A stretch of 64,000 nucleotides of DNA from Actinobacteria bacterium UBA2279 (GTDB lineage Bacteria > Actinomycetota > Coriobacteriia > Anaerosomatales > Anaerosomataceae): the NCBI GenBank assembly GCA_002347365.1, contig DDWT01000022.1, positions 4,219 to 68,218 of the forward strand, read 5' to 3'. Under the pieces are notes generated by a model. The model was not told the origin of the DNA and made no database searches. It saw only the letters and a program-made list of their open reading frames with translations. The position numbers and the translations under genes are program-made. Of the stretch, positions 25,965 through 33,989 are shown piece after piece. How positions within the stretch are numbered: position 1 is the first letter of the stretch; each line of letters begins with the position of its first letter.

Positions 25965-27248
25965 ATGCTCACTCGTCCGAACCCACTTGCCAGGCTCGTC
26001 AGACATGCGCGCGGCTACAAAGTGGCCGCGCGCGACTTCTCGCACGACGCACGACACTACCTTGCGACCGTTGTCTTGCAGAATGCGGGCTACGGGATCC
26101 TCGGCACGGTCTTCGCGCTGTACGTGAAAGAGAGAGGCTTCTCGGAAGCGGTCGTGGGAGACGTGGAGGGGGCACTCGCCATAGCGGGGGCTGCGGTCTG
26201 CCTGATGCTTCCCCCGCTGGTGAATTCGCTAGGCTACCGCACCCTGTTCATCGTCGCTGCGCTGGCAGCTGGCGTGGCGCGGATCGGACAAGCGTTCGCC
26301 CCCAGCGCCGTGATGCTCGTGGGACTCGGGCTGCTGTTCGGCGTCGGCGACGGCATCATGCAGACGCTCTCGACAGCCTTCCTGTCCGAGAACGCAGGTC
26401 GGGCCGTGAAGACGCACCTGTTCACGACGGATTTCCTGCTGCGTGTCGCGGCGATGTTCGCCGGCTCGCTCATCGGCGGCCTGCTTCCTGCCGCGCTTCG
26501 CGGTTCCCTGGGGGAGGTCGGCGCATACCGCTGGACCATCGTGGTCGCCGGTGTGTTCATGGCCGGGTCCGCGATCGCCGCGCAGGCCATAGCGCATCGT
26601 CGCCCATCTCGCGAGACACCTTGGCGGGCGTACTCGAAGGCGATTCGCGCCTTCCGATCGTGGGGGCGTCTCGGCAGACTGTTGGTGCCCGAGACGCTCA
26701 TCGCCCTCGGCGCCGGTCTCGTGATGCCGTTCGTCGCGCTGTTCCTCAAACACCGTCTGGGGGCCAGCGTCGAGCAGGTTGGCATGATCCAGGCGGTAAG
26801 CGCGGTCGTGATGGGCGTCGGCGCCTTCATGACCCCGGCGATCGCTCGGCGCTTCGGTCTAGCGGGGACAGTCGTGCTCACCGAAGTGCTCTCACTTCCA
26901 TTCCTCGTGGCCATACCGATGAGCAGCTCGTTGCCGGTCGTCGCAGGTCTGATGTGGGCGCGTGGCGCGCTGATGAACATGTCCTGGCCGATATATAATC
27001 AGCTATCCATGGAAGGGCTTCCTGCAGAAGACAAGCCGCTTGTTGCCGGCTGGATCCGTTTCGGATGGAGCATCGCGTGGCTGATCGGAAGCTCCATTGG
27101 CGGCCGCCTCATGGAGAGCTCCTACACGACGCCCTACTACTTCACCGCTGTCCTGTACGCCCTTGGCGCGACAGCAACATTCCTGCTGCTGAGAGGCATC
27201 AAAGAGGAGGGCGCGGCAGCGAGTTCCGGCGACCGCGCCTCGGCCTGA
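25965..27248 (+). CDS. major facilitator superfamily transporter
   Basis: About 427 residues with 12 predicted membrane segments, for example YGILGTVFALYVKERGFSEAVVG, LGLLFGVGDGIMQTLSTAFL and LIALGAGLVMPFVALFLKHRLG. The cytoplasmic loop after segment 6 is basic (AHRRPSRETPWRAYSKAIRAFRSWG). Substrate cannot be inferred; it is most like drug/metabolite-type MFS proteins. I chose ATG 25965, 4 nt after CGGGAG; an adjacent ATG at 25962 and a GTG at 25938 are possible. A HAD phosphatase follows 19 bp later on the same strand. Confidence 0.82.
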   Translation: MLTRPNPLARLVRHARGYKVAARDFSHDARHYLATVVLQNAGYGILGTVFALYVKERGFSEAVVGDVEGALAIAGAAVCLMLPPLVNSLGYRTLFIVAALAAGVARIGQAFAPSAVMLVGLGLLFGVGDGIMQTLSTAFLSENAGRAVKTHLFTTDFLLRVAAMFAGSLIGGLLPAALRGSLGEVGAYRWTIVVAGVFMAGSAIAAQAIAHRRPSRETPWRAYSKAIRAFRSWGRLGRLLVPETLIALGAGLVMPFVALFLKHRLGASVEQVGMIQAVSAVVMGVGAFMTPAIARRFGLAGTVVLTEVLSLPFLVAIPMSSSLPVVAGLMWARGALMNMSWPIYNQLSMEGLPAEDKPLVAGWIRFGWSIAWLIGSSIGGRLMESSYTTPYYFTAVLYALGATATFLLLRGIKEEGAAASSGDRASA

Positions 27249-27267
27249 GCATGATATCATCGCAACC

Positions 27268-27966
27268 GTGAACTACGACTCCCGCCCAGAAGCAGTGATT
27301 GCGAAGACAGCCGGTGTCACCGCCGTCCTCTTTGACCTTGACGGCACGCTGATCGACACCGTCGGACACATCCTCGCCTCGTTCCAGCACGCTACCGAAG
27401 TCGTTCTCGGCAGAGCGCTGTCCGATGATGTACTGATGCGCAACGTGGGCATTCCGCTGAAAGAACAGATGTGCGAGTTCACTGATGATGATGTGGTCGC
27501 CGCCGATCTCCTTCGCGAATACCGCGCGTTCAACCACGCATGCCACGACGAGATGGCGAAGCTGTATCCCGGGACCCTGAATGTACTCAAAGACCTTCAT
27601 GGCCGTGGGATCCCGATGGGCATCGTGACGTCGAAAGGTACGCCGATGGCACGTCGGGGAATCGAGCTGTTCGGCCTGGAGGGCTACTTCGATGTTGTGG
27701 TGACGGCGGATGATGTGACGCGCTACAAGCCGGATCCCTATCCCGTGCAACACGCGGCGTCGCTTCTGGGCGTGCCTGCGACGCAGTGTGCCTATGTAGG
27801 GGACAGCCCTCACGACATAGATGCCGGGCGGGCTGCAGGAGCATTCACGGTGGCCGTGACATGGGGGGTCTCCGACACTCCACGACTGAAGGCCGCGAAA
27901 CCGGACTTCATCCTCGACGACATCGAGGAGCTTCCTGCGCTACTGTTCGGTCGAAAGGCCGGCTAG
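27268..27966 (+). CDS. HAD-superfamily phosphatase (phosphoglycolate phosphatase/PpaX-like)
   Basis: 232 residues. HAD motif I is LFDLDGTLID with both catalytic aspartates, motif II is the Ser in IVTSKG, motif III the Lys in TRYKPDP and motif IV GDSPHDIDAGRAAGA. The C1-type helical cap lies between motifs I and II, placing it with Gph/PpaX-type phosphatases for small phosphorylated metabolites. The start is GTG 27268 with no clear ribosome site; a GTG at 27295 is an alternative that keeps the catalytic core. Confidence 0.85.
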   Translation: MNYDSRPEAVIAKTAGVTAVLFDLDGTLIDTVGHILASFQHATEVVLGRALSDDVLMRNVGIPLKEQMCEFTDDDVVAADLLREYRAFNHACHDEMAKLYPGTLNVLKDLHGRGIPMGIVTSKGTPMARRGIELFGLEGYFDVVVTADDVTRYKPDPYPVQHAASLLGVPATQCAYVGDSPHDIDAGRAAGAFTVAVTWGVSDTPRLKAAKPDFILDDIEELPALLFGRKAG

Positions 27967-28044
27967 GCGTTCTCGCCGAAGGTCGGCATTCGCCGTGCTG
28001 GGGTAAATTCGCATGAGTGATTACAGCTTCATAAGGAGGGCATC

Positions 28045-29535
28045 GTGTCCAAAGGCAGAGTGATCGCCGCAGTAGTGGCCGTCGTCGCGATAGTGGGCGC
28101 TGGCGCCGCAATCGCGTTGGGGGCGCAGACAGGTGCCCTCGAAGTGAGCGTCGAGACGGCGACCAAAGGCACGCTCTCGGTGGCTGTCAGCGCATCGGGT
28201 CGGATCGAGGCCAACGAGAAGGGTGACATCTACCCGCCCACGGCCGGCACCCTAGCGAGCATCGCGGTGACGGAGGGGCAGGAGGTCAAGAAGGGTGACC
28301 TGATCGCCACCCTGGACACCGTGCCACTGGAGCTACAGGTGGCTCAGGCGCAGGCGGCGTACGAAGGGGCGCTCGCGCAAGCGGATGCCATCAGCAAGAC
28401 CACGCCCTCCTCGGCCGACAAGAATGCCGCATCAGCAGCTGTGAACGCTGCCTACGCTGCCTACGATGTCGCACTTACGCAATACAATGCAGCCAAAGTC
28501 GCCGTGCCGCCCCAGGCGGCCATCGACCAGGCCCAGCTGCAGGTCGACCAGGCCCAGGCGGCATATGATGACGCGCTCCAGGCGTATGTCGACTTCGAGA
28601 TCGCGAATCCTGCTCCGCGAGACGGAGTTGCGCAAACCGCGCTTGTGCTGCTCGGTGTGGTTCGCGACCAAGCGTACAGCAACCTGGTCTCGGCGCAGGC
28701 CACACTGGCACAGCTGCTGGCGGCGCAGGACACCACCGCCGCTGTCGCCGCGGCGAAAGTGGCCAAAGACCAGGCGTGGGCGGGCTACCTCGCCGCGCTT
28801 GCGCAGCAGTCACAGCTCGACAAGGCATCGAGTACCTCGGCAGCTGATTCCTCGGCTGACGCAGGCGTTGCCGCCGCTCGGGCGGCACTCGACTACGCGA
28901 TTGACAACCTCGGCAATGCGGAACTGCGCGCGCCGATGGACGGGACAGTATTGTTCAACTCGGCCACGGGCGGTATCTCGCTTGGCGGCGCATCGGGCGC
29001 TGGTAAGCCGACGGTCGGCTCTGCCGTGTCGCCCGCCAGCGCGCCGTTCAGTATCGTCTACTTCGATAGCCTGCTGTTCAACGCGCAGGTGGACGAAGCG
29101 GATGTGGCCAAGGTGAAAGAGGGTCAGGCTGTCTACATCACGCTTGATGCGATCCCGGCCGAGACGTTCGAGACGGTCGTCGAGCGCATAGACCGGACGT
29201 CGGTACTCACGCCGACGGGCGGCACTGCGTTCCCGGTGCTGATGCGCCTGAGGGATGCCGGAGACAGGGTGTTGCTCGGCATGAACGGATCTGTGGACAT
29301 CGAGATCGATACGGTGCAAAACGCGGTCACGGTTCCGGTCGAGGCCGTTCTCGATGATGCCGGCGAGAGCTACGTGTTCGTGGTGCGCGGCGGCAAGGTC
29401 GAGCGTGTACACGTTGTCACCGGAAGACTCACCGACACACGGGCTCAGATACTCGAGGGCCTTGTGGCGGGCGATGACGTCGCGGTGAGCGGCCTCACCG
29501 AACTAGTAGACGGCGCTTCTGTGAAGGTGAAGTAG
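28045..29535 (+). CDS. periplasmic adaptor/membrane fusion protein (MacA/HlyD-like)
   Basis: 496 residues. One N-terminal membrane anchor (VIAAVVAVVAIVGAGAAIALGA), then a biotinyl-lipoyl-like half (AGTLASIAVTEGQEVKKGDLIATLD), a long Ala/Gln-rich alpha-hairpin (about residues 105-285, including AQAQAAYEGALAQADA), the second lipoyl half (LRAPMDGTVLFN) and the beta-barrel/membrane-proximal domain ending VAGDDVAVSGLTELVDGASVKVK. It should couple the ABC transporter encoded next to extracellular export in a monoderm-type envelope. GTG 28045 has ATAAGGAGGG upstream. It lies 3 bp before the ATPase gene. Confidence 0.88.
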   Translation: MSKGRVIAAVVAVVAIVGAGAAIALGAQTGALEVSVETATKGTLSVAVSASGRIEANEKGDIYPPTAGTLASIAVTEGQEVKKGDLIATLDTVPLELQVAQAQAAYEGALAQADAISKTTPSSADKNAASAAVNAAYAAYDVALTQYNAAKVAVPPQAAIDQAQLQVDQAQAAYDDALQAYVDFEIANPAPRDGVAQTALVLLGVVRDQAYSNLVSAQATLAQLLAAQDTTAAVAAAKVAKDQAWAGYLAALAQQSQLDKASSTSAADSSADAGVAAARAALDYAIDNLGNAELRAPMDGTVLFNSATGGISLGGASGAGKPTVGSAVSPASAPFSIVYFDSLLFNAQVDEADVAKVKEGQAVYITLDAIPAETFETVVERIDRTSVLTPTGGTAFPVLMRLRDAGDRVLLGMNGSVDIEIDTVQNAVTVPVEAVLDDAGESYVFVVRGGKVERVHVVTGRLTDTRAQILEGLVAGDDVAVSGLTELVDGASVKVK

Positions 29536-29538
29536 CCG

Positions 29539-30303
29539 GTGCCCCCGGAATCGGCAGAGTCGCGTACCGTTCTCGAGACACGGGATGTGACCAAGACATA
29601 CTACCTTGAAGACATCGAGGTGAACGCGCTACGCAGCGTGTCCCTGGTGATCAGAGAGGGCGAGATGGTGTCGCTCATGGGCCCCTCGGGATCGGGCAAG
29701 TCGACCCTGATGCACATCGTGGGACTGCTCGACACACCCACGAGCGGGCAGGTCATCCTTGAGGGCGTCGATGCGAGCACCATGTCGGCGAATCAGCTGG
29801 CCGAGCTACGGAACCAGTACATCGGATTCGTCTTCCAGGCGTTCAACCTTCTGCCGAGGACCTCGGCACTGGCGAACGTCGAGCTCCCGCTCATCTACTC
29901 GGGCGTATCGGCAACCGAGCGGACACGCCGCGCGAAAGACGCGCTTGAGCGCGTGGGTCTCGGCAATCGCATGGGTCATTTCAGCAGCCAACTCTCCGGA
30001 GGGCAGCAGCAACGCGTCGCGGTCGCACGTGCGCTGGTCACGAACCCGAGCATCGTGCTGGCCGATGAACCCACAGGCAACCTCGATTCCCGTTCCGGTA
30101 TCGAGGTCATGGCGATGCTCCAGGACCTGAATGCTCAGGGTATCACCGTGATCGTCGTTACACACGACGACCGTATCGCTCGCCATGCGCAGCGCGTCGT
30201 GCGAATCCTGGACGGGCGTATCCAGTCCGAGGAGATCGTGCGCGAACCCGTTCGTGCGGCGATCGAGCTGCGCGACCTGCCCCCCGAAGAGGTCGCAGGG
30301 TGA
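29539..30303 (+). CDS. ABC transporter ATPase, MacB/LolD type
   Basis: 254 residues. Walker A is GPSGSGKST, the signature LSGGQQQR, Walker B IVLADEPTGNLD, with the H-loop VVTHDD. LRNQYIGFVFQAFNLLPRTSALANVELPLIYSG (in parts) is diagnostic of the MacB/LolD/FtsE mechanotransmission group. Start GTG, AAGGTGAAG upstream inside the macA-like 3' end. The stop overlaps the permease start by 4 bases (GTGA). It powers the adjacent permease for export of peptides, antibiotics or lipids; substrate unknown. Confidence 0.92.
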   Translation: MPPESAESRTVLETRDVTKTYYLEDIEVNALRSVSLVIREGEMVSLMGPSGSGKSTLMHIVGLLDTPTSGQVILEGVDASTMSANQLAELRNQYIGFVFQAFNLLPRTSALANVELPLIYSGVSATERTRRAKDALERVGLGNRMGHFSSQLSGGQQQRVAVARALVTNPSIVLADEPTGNLDSRSGIEVMAMLQDLNAQGITVIVVTHDDRIARHAQRVVRILDGRIQSEEIVREPVRAAIELRDLPPEEVAG

Positions 30304-31493
30304 ACTTCCTCGAGAGCATCCGCATCGCGTTTCGCGCGCTGGCGGCCAACAAGGCGCGCAGCCTGCTGACCATGCTGGGCGTCATCATCGGTGTAGCGGC
30401 AGTCATCCTGTTGGTGGGCATCGGCACGGGCGCGCAGAACGAGGTCACCGGATCGATCGAGGGACTCGGCTCAAACCTCCTGTTCGTGGTACCCGGCCAG
30501 TTCGATGCCTCCGGCACAGGTCAACCAACTCCTCCATCTCGGCGCTTCACGATCGAGGACGCACAGCATATCGAGCAACGTGTCGACGGACTCGCTGCGG
30601 TCGTGCCGGTGATTCAGGGCGGCGCCACTATCAAGTCGGGCAACCGCAGCATGCGCGTCGTTGTTGCTGCCGCAACCGAGAAAGGGAGCGAGGTGTTCTC
30701 GGCCACTCTTGCTGACGGCAGACACTATCGTCGCAGCGAGGTCCAGGCGGCATCGCGCGTTGTGGCTCTGGGGGCTTCGGTGGTCAAGCAGCTCTTTCCC
30801 GGGCAGGATCCGATCGGGAAGCCGGTCACGATCCAGGGCCAGCGATTCACCGTCATCGGTCACTATGTCGCCCAGGGCGGCGGCCTTGGGGGCGACCAGG
30901 ACGCACAGGTCTACATGCCGGTCACGACGGCCCAGCGGGTCTTGGGTGTGGACGACATAGGCACCATCGTGATCAAAGTGGGCGATCCCGAAGGCATAGA
31001 CCGGGCTAAGGCAGACATCATGCGTGTCATGAAACCTCGCTTCGGAGACGAGATCACGGTCTTCTCCCAGGAGCAGACTCTCGGCATCCTGTCAGATCTC
31101 CTGGGCACGCTCACCTACATGCTTGCGGGTATCGCGGGCATCTCGTTGTTGGTTGGCGGTATCGGCATCATGAACATCATGCTCGTGTCCGTTCAGGAGC
31201 GGACTCGCGAGATCGGTATCCGGAAAGCGGTCGGTGCGCGCACCTACGACATCTTGAGCCAGTTCGTGATCGAGGCCGTGGCGTTGTCGGTGATGGGCGG
31301 CGTTCTCGGCATCGCGATCGGATGGGGAGGCGCGAAGGCTTTGAGCGCCACGACGCCCGTTCCTTCCGAGGTCACGCCGTGGGCCGTTGCGATGGCATTC
31401 TTCTTCGCGTTCGGCGTCGGGGTGTTCTTCGGCGTCTACCCAGCATACAAGGCGAGCAAACTCGATCCGATCGTAGCGCTGCGCTACGAGTAG
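30300..31493 (+). CDS. ABC transporter permease, MacB family
   Basis: 397 residues with the MacB/FtsX topology: membrane segment 1 near the N-terminus (ARSLLTMLGVIIGVAAVILLVGIGTGA), a large extracytoplasmic MacB-PCD domain (about residues 50-270), then three C-terminal segments starting with YMLAGIAGISLLVGGIGIMNIMLVSV and the RTREIGIRKAVGA coupling motif. It functions as a dimer with the preceding ATPase and adaptor. Start is GTG overlapping the ATPase stop. It converges on the bifunctional-nuclease gene 10 bp away with no clear terminator. Confidence 0.92.
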   Translation: MNFLESIRIAFRALAANKARSLLTMLGVIIGVAAVILLVGIGTGAQNEVTGSIEGLGSNLLFVVPGQFDASGTGQPTPPSRRFTIEDAQHIEQRVDGLAAVVPVIQGGATIKSGNRSMRVVVAAATEKGSEVFSATLADGRHYRRSEVQAASRVVALGASVVKQLFPGQDPIGKPVTIQGQRFTVIGHYVAQGGGLGGDQDAQVYMPVTTAQRVLGVDDIGTIVIKVGDPEGIDRAKADIMRVMKPRFGDEITVFSQEQTLGILSDLLGTLTYMLAGIAGISLLVGGIGIMNIMLVSVQERTREIGIRKAVGARTYDILSQFVIEAVALSVMGGVLGIAIGWGGAKALSATTPVPSEVTPWAVAMAFFFAFGVGVFFGVYPAYKASKLDPIVALRYE

Positions 31494-31503
31494 GGGAGCG
31501 CGA

Positions 31504-31998
31504 TCACGAGGTGAAATCGCTCGGATCGACGTGTTCGAGGAAGTCGCGGAACGCCTCGACCTCCTGCTCCTCGTCGACGTCCTCGACGACCACGGCGGCT
31601 TCGTCGAGCACCTCTTCGGCGACGAAGATGGGACATCCCACGCGGACCGCAAGTGCGATGGAGTCTGAAGGACGCGCGTCGATCACAAGTTCGCGATCCT
31701 CGCCGCGCATGATGATGGATGCGTAGTAGGTGCCGCCGTTGAGTCGCGTGACTTCAACGCGCGAAATGGCGAAACCAGCCGCCTCGATGATGTTCGTCAT
31801 CAGGTCGTGTGTCATAGGCCGGGGAAACGACGCTCCCTGTACTGCCAGGAGAATTGCTGTCGCCTCCGGGTGGCCGATCCAGATCGGGAGCATGCGAGCG
31901 CCGCCATCTACGCCGTCGTCGTCGAGCGGGCGCAGCAGGACAACCGGCTGACCGCTTATGGCGTCGGCGCTTACGCTCACGATGTTGACCTGGATCAC
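31504..31998 (-). CDS. bifunctional nuclease family protein (DUF151/BFN)
   Basis: 164 residues, standard for the bacterial BFN family (RNase and DNase activities reported for some members). Core motifs are VLLRPLDDDGVDGGARMLPIWIGHPEATAI (in parts) and DRELVIDARPSDSIALAVRVGCPIFV; the acidic C-terminus VVVEDVDEEQEVEAFRDFLEHVDP corresponds to a UVR-like helical tail. I chose GTG 31998, preceded by AAGGGAG at good spacing; the longer open frame runs through the divergent yjbQ promoter. It is divergent from yjbQ, with a 94-bp shared regulatory gap. Confidence 0.88.
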   Translation of the reverse strand: MIQVNIVSVSADAISGQPVVLLRPLDDDGVDGGARMLPIWIGHPEATAILLAVQGASFPRPMTHDLMTNIIEAAGFAISRVEVTRLNGGTYYASIIMRGEDRELVIDARPSDSIALAVRVGCPIFVAEEVLDEAAVVVEDVDEEQEVEAFRDFLEHVDPSDFTS

Positions 31999-32092
31999 GC
32001 GTACTCCCTTCGGCTTCTCACTACTACGGTACCACCCAAAGAGGAGTACTATACTCTCGGGGTCACTGGAAGTTATTTCTTGGGGAGGGGCG

Positions 32093-32488
32093 ATGACCAA
32101 GTTCGAGCTCCATACCGTGGAACGTGAGCAGACACTGGATGTGACCGAGCAAGTGCGCCAGGCGCTCCGTTCGACTGGTGTGACAGAGGGCTGGGTGCTG
32201 GTGTACTGCCCGCACACCACGTGCGGTATCACGATCAACGAGAACGCTGACCCGGATGTAGCCACCGACCTACTCGAGGGCCTCGCGAGACTGATTCCGC
32301 GTGAGGGCCTCTGGCACCACCGCGAAGGCAACTCCGATGCACACCTCAAGGCGAGCTTGATCGGGTCGAGCGTGATGATTCCGGTTGCGAACGCGGACCT
32401 GATGCTCGGCACATGGCAAGGAGTCTACCTCTGCGAATTCGATGGTCCCCGTCGACGGTACCTGTCAGTCTCGGCGGTATCGATCTAG
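32093..32488 (+). CDS. yjbQ: YjbQ family (UPF0047) thiamine-phosphate-synthase-like protein
   Basis: 131 residues, typical YjbQ length. The family signature is CPHTTCGITINENADPDV and the second conserved stretch NSDAHLKASLIGSSVMIPV, which together hold the conserved His/Cys residues. Escherichia coli YjbQ has weak thiamine-phosphate synthase activity; the physiological role is unresolved. ATG 32093 follows TGGGGAGGGG. The upstream gap includes TATACT (32050-32055). The gene ends about 60 bp before tRNA-Ile. Confidence 0.9.
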   Translation: MTKFELHTVEREQTLDVTEQVRQALRSTGVTEGWVLVYCPHTTCGITINENADPDVATDLLEGLARLIPREGLWHHREGNSDAHLKASLIGSSVMIPVANADLMLGTWQGVYLCEFDGPRRRYLSVSAVSI

Positions 32489-32504
32489 CGCCACGTCACG
32501 ATTC

Positions 32505-32533
32505 TTGACGCTCTGGCGGCGCTGGGCTATGGT
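32505..32533 (+). promoter_or_regulatory. promoter of tRNA-Ile
   Basis: TTGACG (32505-32510), 17-bp spacer, TATGGT (32528-32533), ending 17 bp before the mature tRNA 5' end. Confidence 0.7.
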
Positions 32534-32550
32534 ATCGGAGCGTTTCGCAT

Positions 32551-32627
32551 GGGCCCGTAGCTCAGTTGGTTAGAGCGCACGGCTGATAACCGTGAGGTCG
32601 ATGGTTCGAATCCATCCGGGCCCACCA
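32551..32627 (+). tRNA. tRNA-Ile (anticodon GAT)
   Basis: 77-nt cloverleaf with a perfect 7-bp acceptor stem (GGGCCCG/CGGGCCC), D arm GCTCAGTTGGTTAGAGC, anticodon loop CTGATAA giving GAT, T arm ATGGTTCGAATCCAT and an encoded CCA end. Confidence 0.97.
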
Positions 32628-32640
32628 TGCACACACCTCG

Positions 32641-32668
32641 AAGCTCCCGAACGTCCGGGGGCTTTGTC
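32641..32668 (+). terminator. terminator after tRNA-Ile
   Basis: AAGCTCCCG and CGGGGGCTT form a 9-bp stem around a short loop, followed by TTGTCT, starting 13 bp after the tRNA. Confidence 0.75.
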
Positions 32669-32692
32669 TATTGCCGAGAAGTCCGGGTGCAT

Positions 32693-33058
32693 TCAGCATC
32701 GGGCGCGGGCGGCGACCGACCCGGCTCCGATTCGGCCCAGCGCAATGGCCACCCAGGCCTCCAGCAATCTGAACGGAGCGGACGCTGGGACGGCGAGGGG
32801 CGAGAGTACCTCCCACGTGAGGGCGATGGAGAGCGTGAGGACGACGACCACAGGCGTTCCGAGCAGCGCCAGGAGCCACAATGGAGTGCGTCGGCCGGTG
32901 TCCTTGCGAGATCGGGTGAAGACCGCAATGAGCGCCATGCTCCAAAGGCCACCTGAGGCGAACATCAGGACGTGCTGTCCGTCGGGGTCGATGGCCCATG
33001 TCCCGATTGCGACCGCGCTTATGATGGCCCACAAGACCGCGAGCTTCAGTCCACTCAT
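32693..33058 (-). CDS. four-segment integral membrane protein, unknown
   Basis: 121 residues. Predicted membrane segments are LKLAVLWAIISAVAIGTWAI, HVLMFASGGLWSMALIAVF, PLWLLALLGTPVVVVLTLSIAL and a C-terminal amphipathic/hydrophobic stretch VAIALGRIGAGSVAAR. A basic loop (TRSRKDTGRRT) lies between segments 2 and 3. I chose ATG 33058, preceded by GGGGGGATC; an upstream extension overlaps unlikely sequence. The family is not recognised. It is divergent from the padR promoter about 100 bp away. Confidence 0.6.
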   Translation of the reverse strand: MSGLKLAVLWAIISAVAIGTWAIDPDGQHVLMFASGGLWSMALIAVFTRSRKDTGRRTPLWLLALLGTPVVVVLTLSIALTWEVLSPLAVPASAPFRLLEAWVAIALGRIGAGSVAARARC

Positions 33059-33156
33059 GTGATCCCCCCGAGAGTTCACTGCCGCGCACATCTCGCCTAC
33101 GATGCTAGGCTCGCCCGGTACGGGGGTCAACGCGCAAAACGAGTGAGATTTCCCGC

Positions 33157-33185
33157 TTGACGCTCCACCACTTTGGTACTATACA
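33157..33185 (+). promoter_or_regulatory. promoter of the padR cassette
   Basis: TTGACG (33157-33162), 17-bp spacer, TATACA (33180-33185). Downstream, TATACAATAC and GTACAGTATAT form an imperfect dyad over the likely start, a plausible PadR autoregulatory site. Confidence 0.65.
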
Positions 33186-33244
33186 ATACGAGGTACCTAG
33201 CAACGTACAGTATATATGAAAGCGCGGATCCGGCGGGGAGAGCC

Positions 33245-33580
33245 ATGGGGGACGACTTCGACAGCTACAGCGCCCAGCTGCGCAAGGGCGTCATCCAGAT
33301 GCTCGTGTTGCAGGTGCTTTCTGTAGAGCCCCTCTATGGTTACGCCATTGTGAAGCGGTTGGAGGACATGGGGGATTTCGTTGCGGGGGAGGGTACGGTC
33401 TACCCCGTGCTTCGTCGCCTCGAAGCGGATGGGTTTCTCGTCAGCGAGTGGCAGCAGCCGGTGGACGGGAATGCGCGCAAGTACTACTCAGTCACGGTAG
33501 CAGGGACGGTATTCCTTGCGCGCTCGCTCGCGGAGTGGAAGCGGATCGACTCGGCTGTACGGTCACTCGAGGGGGAGTGA
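33245..33580 (+). CDS. PadR-family transcriptional regulator
   Basis: 111 residues of the short PadR subfamily 2 type. The N-terminal winged helix has LRKGVIQMLVLQVLSVEPLYGYAIVKRLE, the wing FVAGEGTVYPVLRRLEADGFLVSEW and the C-terminal single dimerisation helix. ATG 33245 has GGGGAGAGC upstream. It is followed 5 bp later by a small membrane gene and then an HAAS/RDD membrane protein; in many Gram-positives PadR repressors sit in front of exactly such HAAS-containing membrane proteins. It likely represses this cassette. Confidence 0.92.
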   Translation: MGDDFDSYSAQLRKGVIQMLVLQVLSVEPLYGYAIVKRLEDMGDFVAGEGTVYPVLRRLEADGFLVSEWQQPVDGNARKYYSVTVAGTVFLARSLAEWKRIDSAVRSLEGE

Positions 33581-33585
33581 GCCAA

Positions 33586-33969
33586 ATGGGGAAGCGAAGG
33601 ACCGGGGTGTGGGACTCCGCAGGGGCACGCACGGCAAACCGCAGGTGGGTGTACATCGGTGCCGGGCTGAGCCTGGCGGTCGCGTTGATTCTGAGCGCTA
33701 CATTCTGGCTGCCGTATGCGTGGACGTACGTGATGTGGGGTCGCCAACAGGCCGAGTCTGTGACGACCGAGATCGGTATCGCCGAGCCGGGGTCGGAATA
33801 CGCTGATGTCGTTGCAGAGCTGGGGCCCGTGTCATATGAGATGCCGGGCTTCTCACGCGACGGTGTTCCGGATGCCGCCGTGTGCGTGTGGCAGAACACA
33901 GAGGCGGGGGAGATCCGGGGCCTGTTCATGAGCGGACGGCTCGTTGGGTCGCTGCTCGTGTTCGAATGA
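33586..33969 (+). CDS. small single-pass membrane protein with extracytoplasmic domain
   Basis: 127 residues. A basic N-terminus (MGKRRTGVWDSAGARTANRR), one membrane segment (YIGAGLSLAVALILSATFWLPYAWTYVMW) and a roughly 75-residue domain containing YADVVAELGPVSYEMPGFSRDGVPDAAVCVWQN in parts, which resembles the small SmpA/BamE-like or DUF-type fold where a short motif compares two states; that resemblance is weak. ATG 33586 is preceded by GGGGGAGTGAG overlapping the padR stop. It ends 20 bp before the next gene. Function unknown. Confidence 0.75.
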   Translation: MGKRRTGVWDSAGARTANRRWVYIGAGLSLAVALILSATFWLPYAWTYVMWGRQQAESVTTEIGIAEPGSEYADVVAELGPVSYEMPGFSRDGVPDAAVCVWQNTEAGEIRGLFMSGRLVGSLLVFE

Positions 33970-33989
33970 TGAGACGGGGGGACGACACG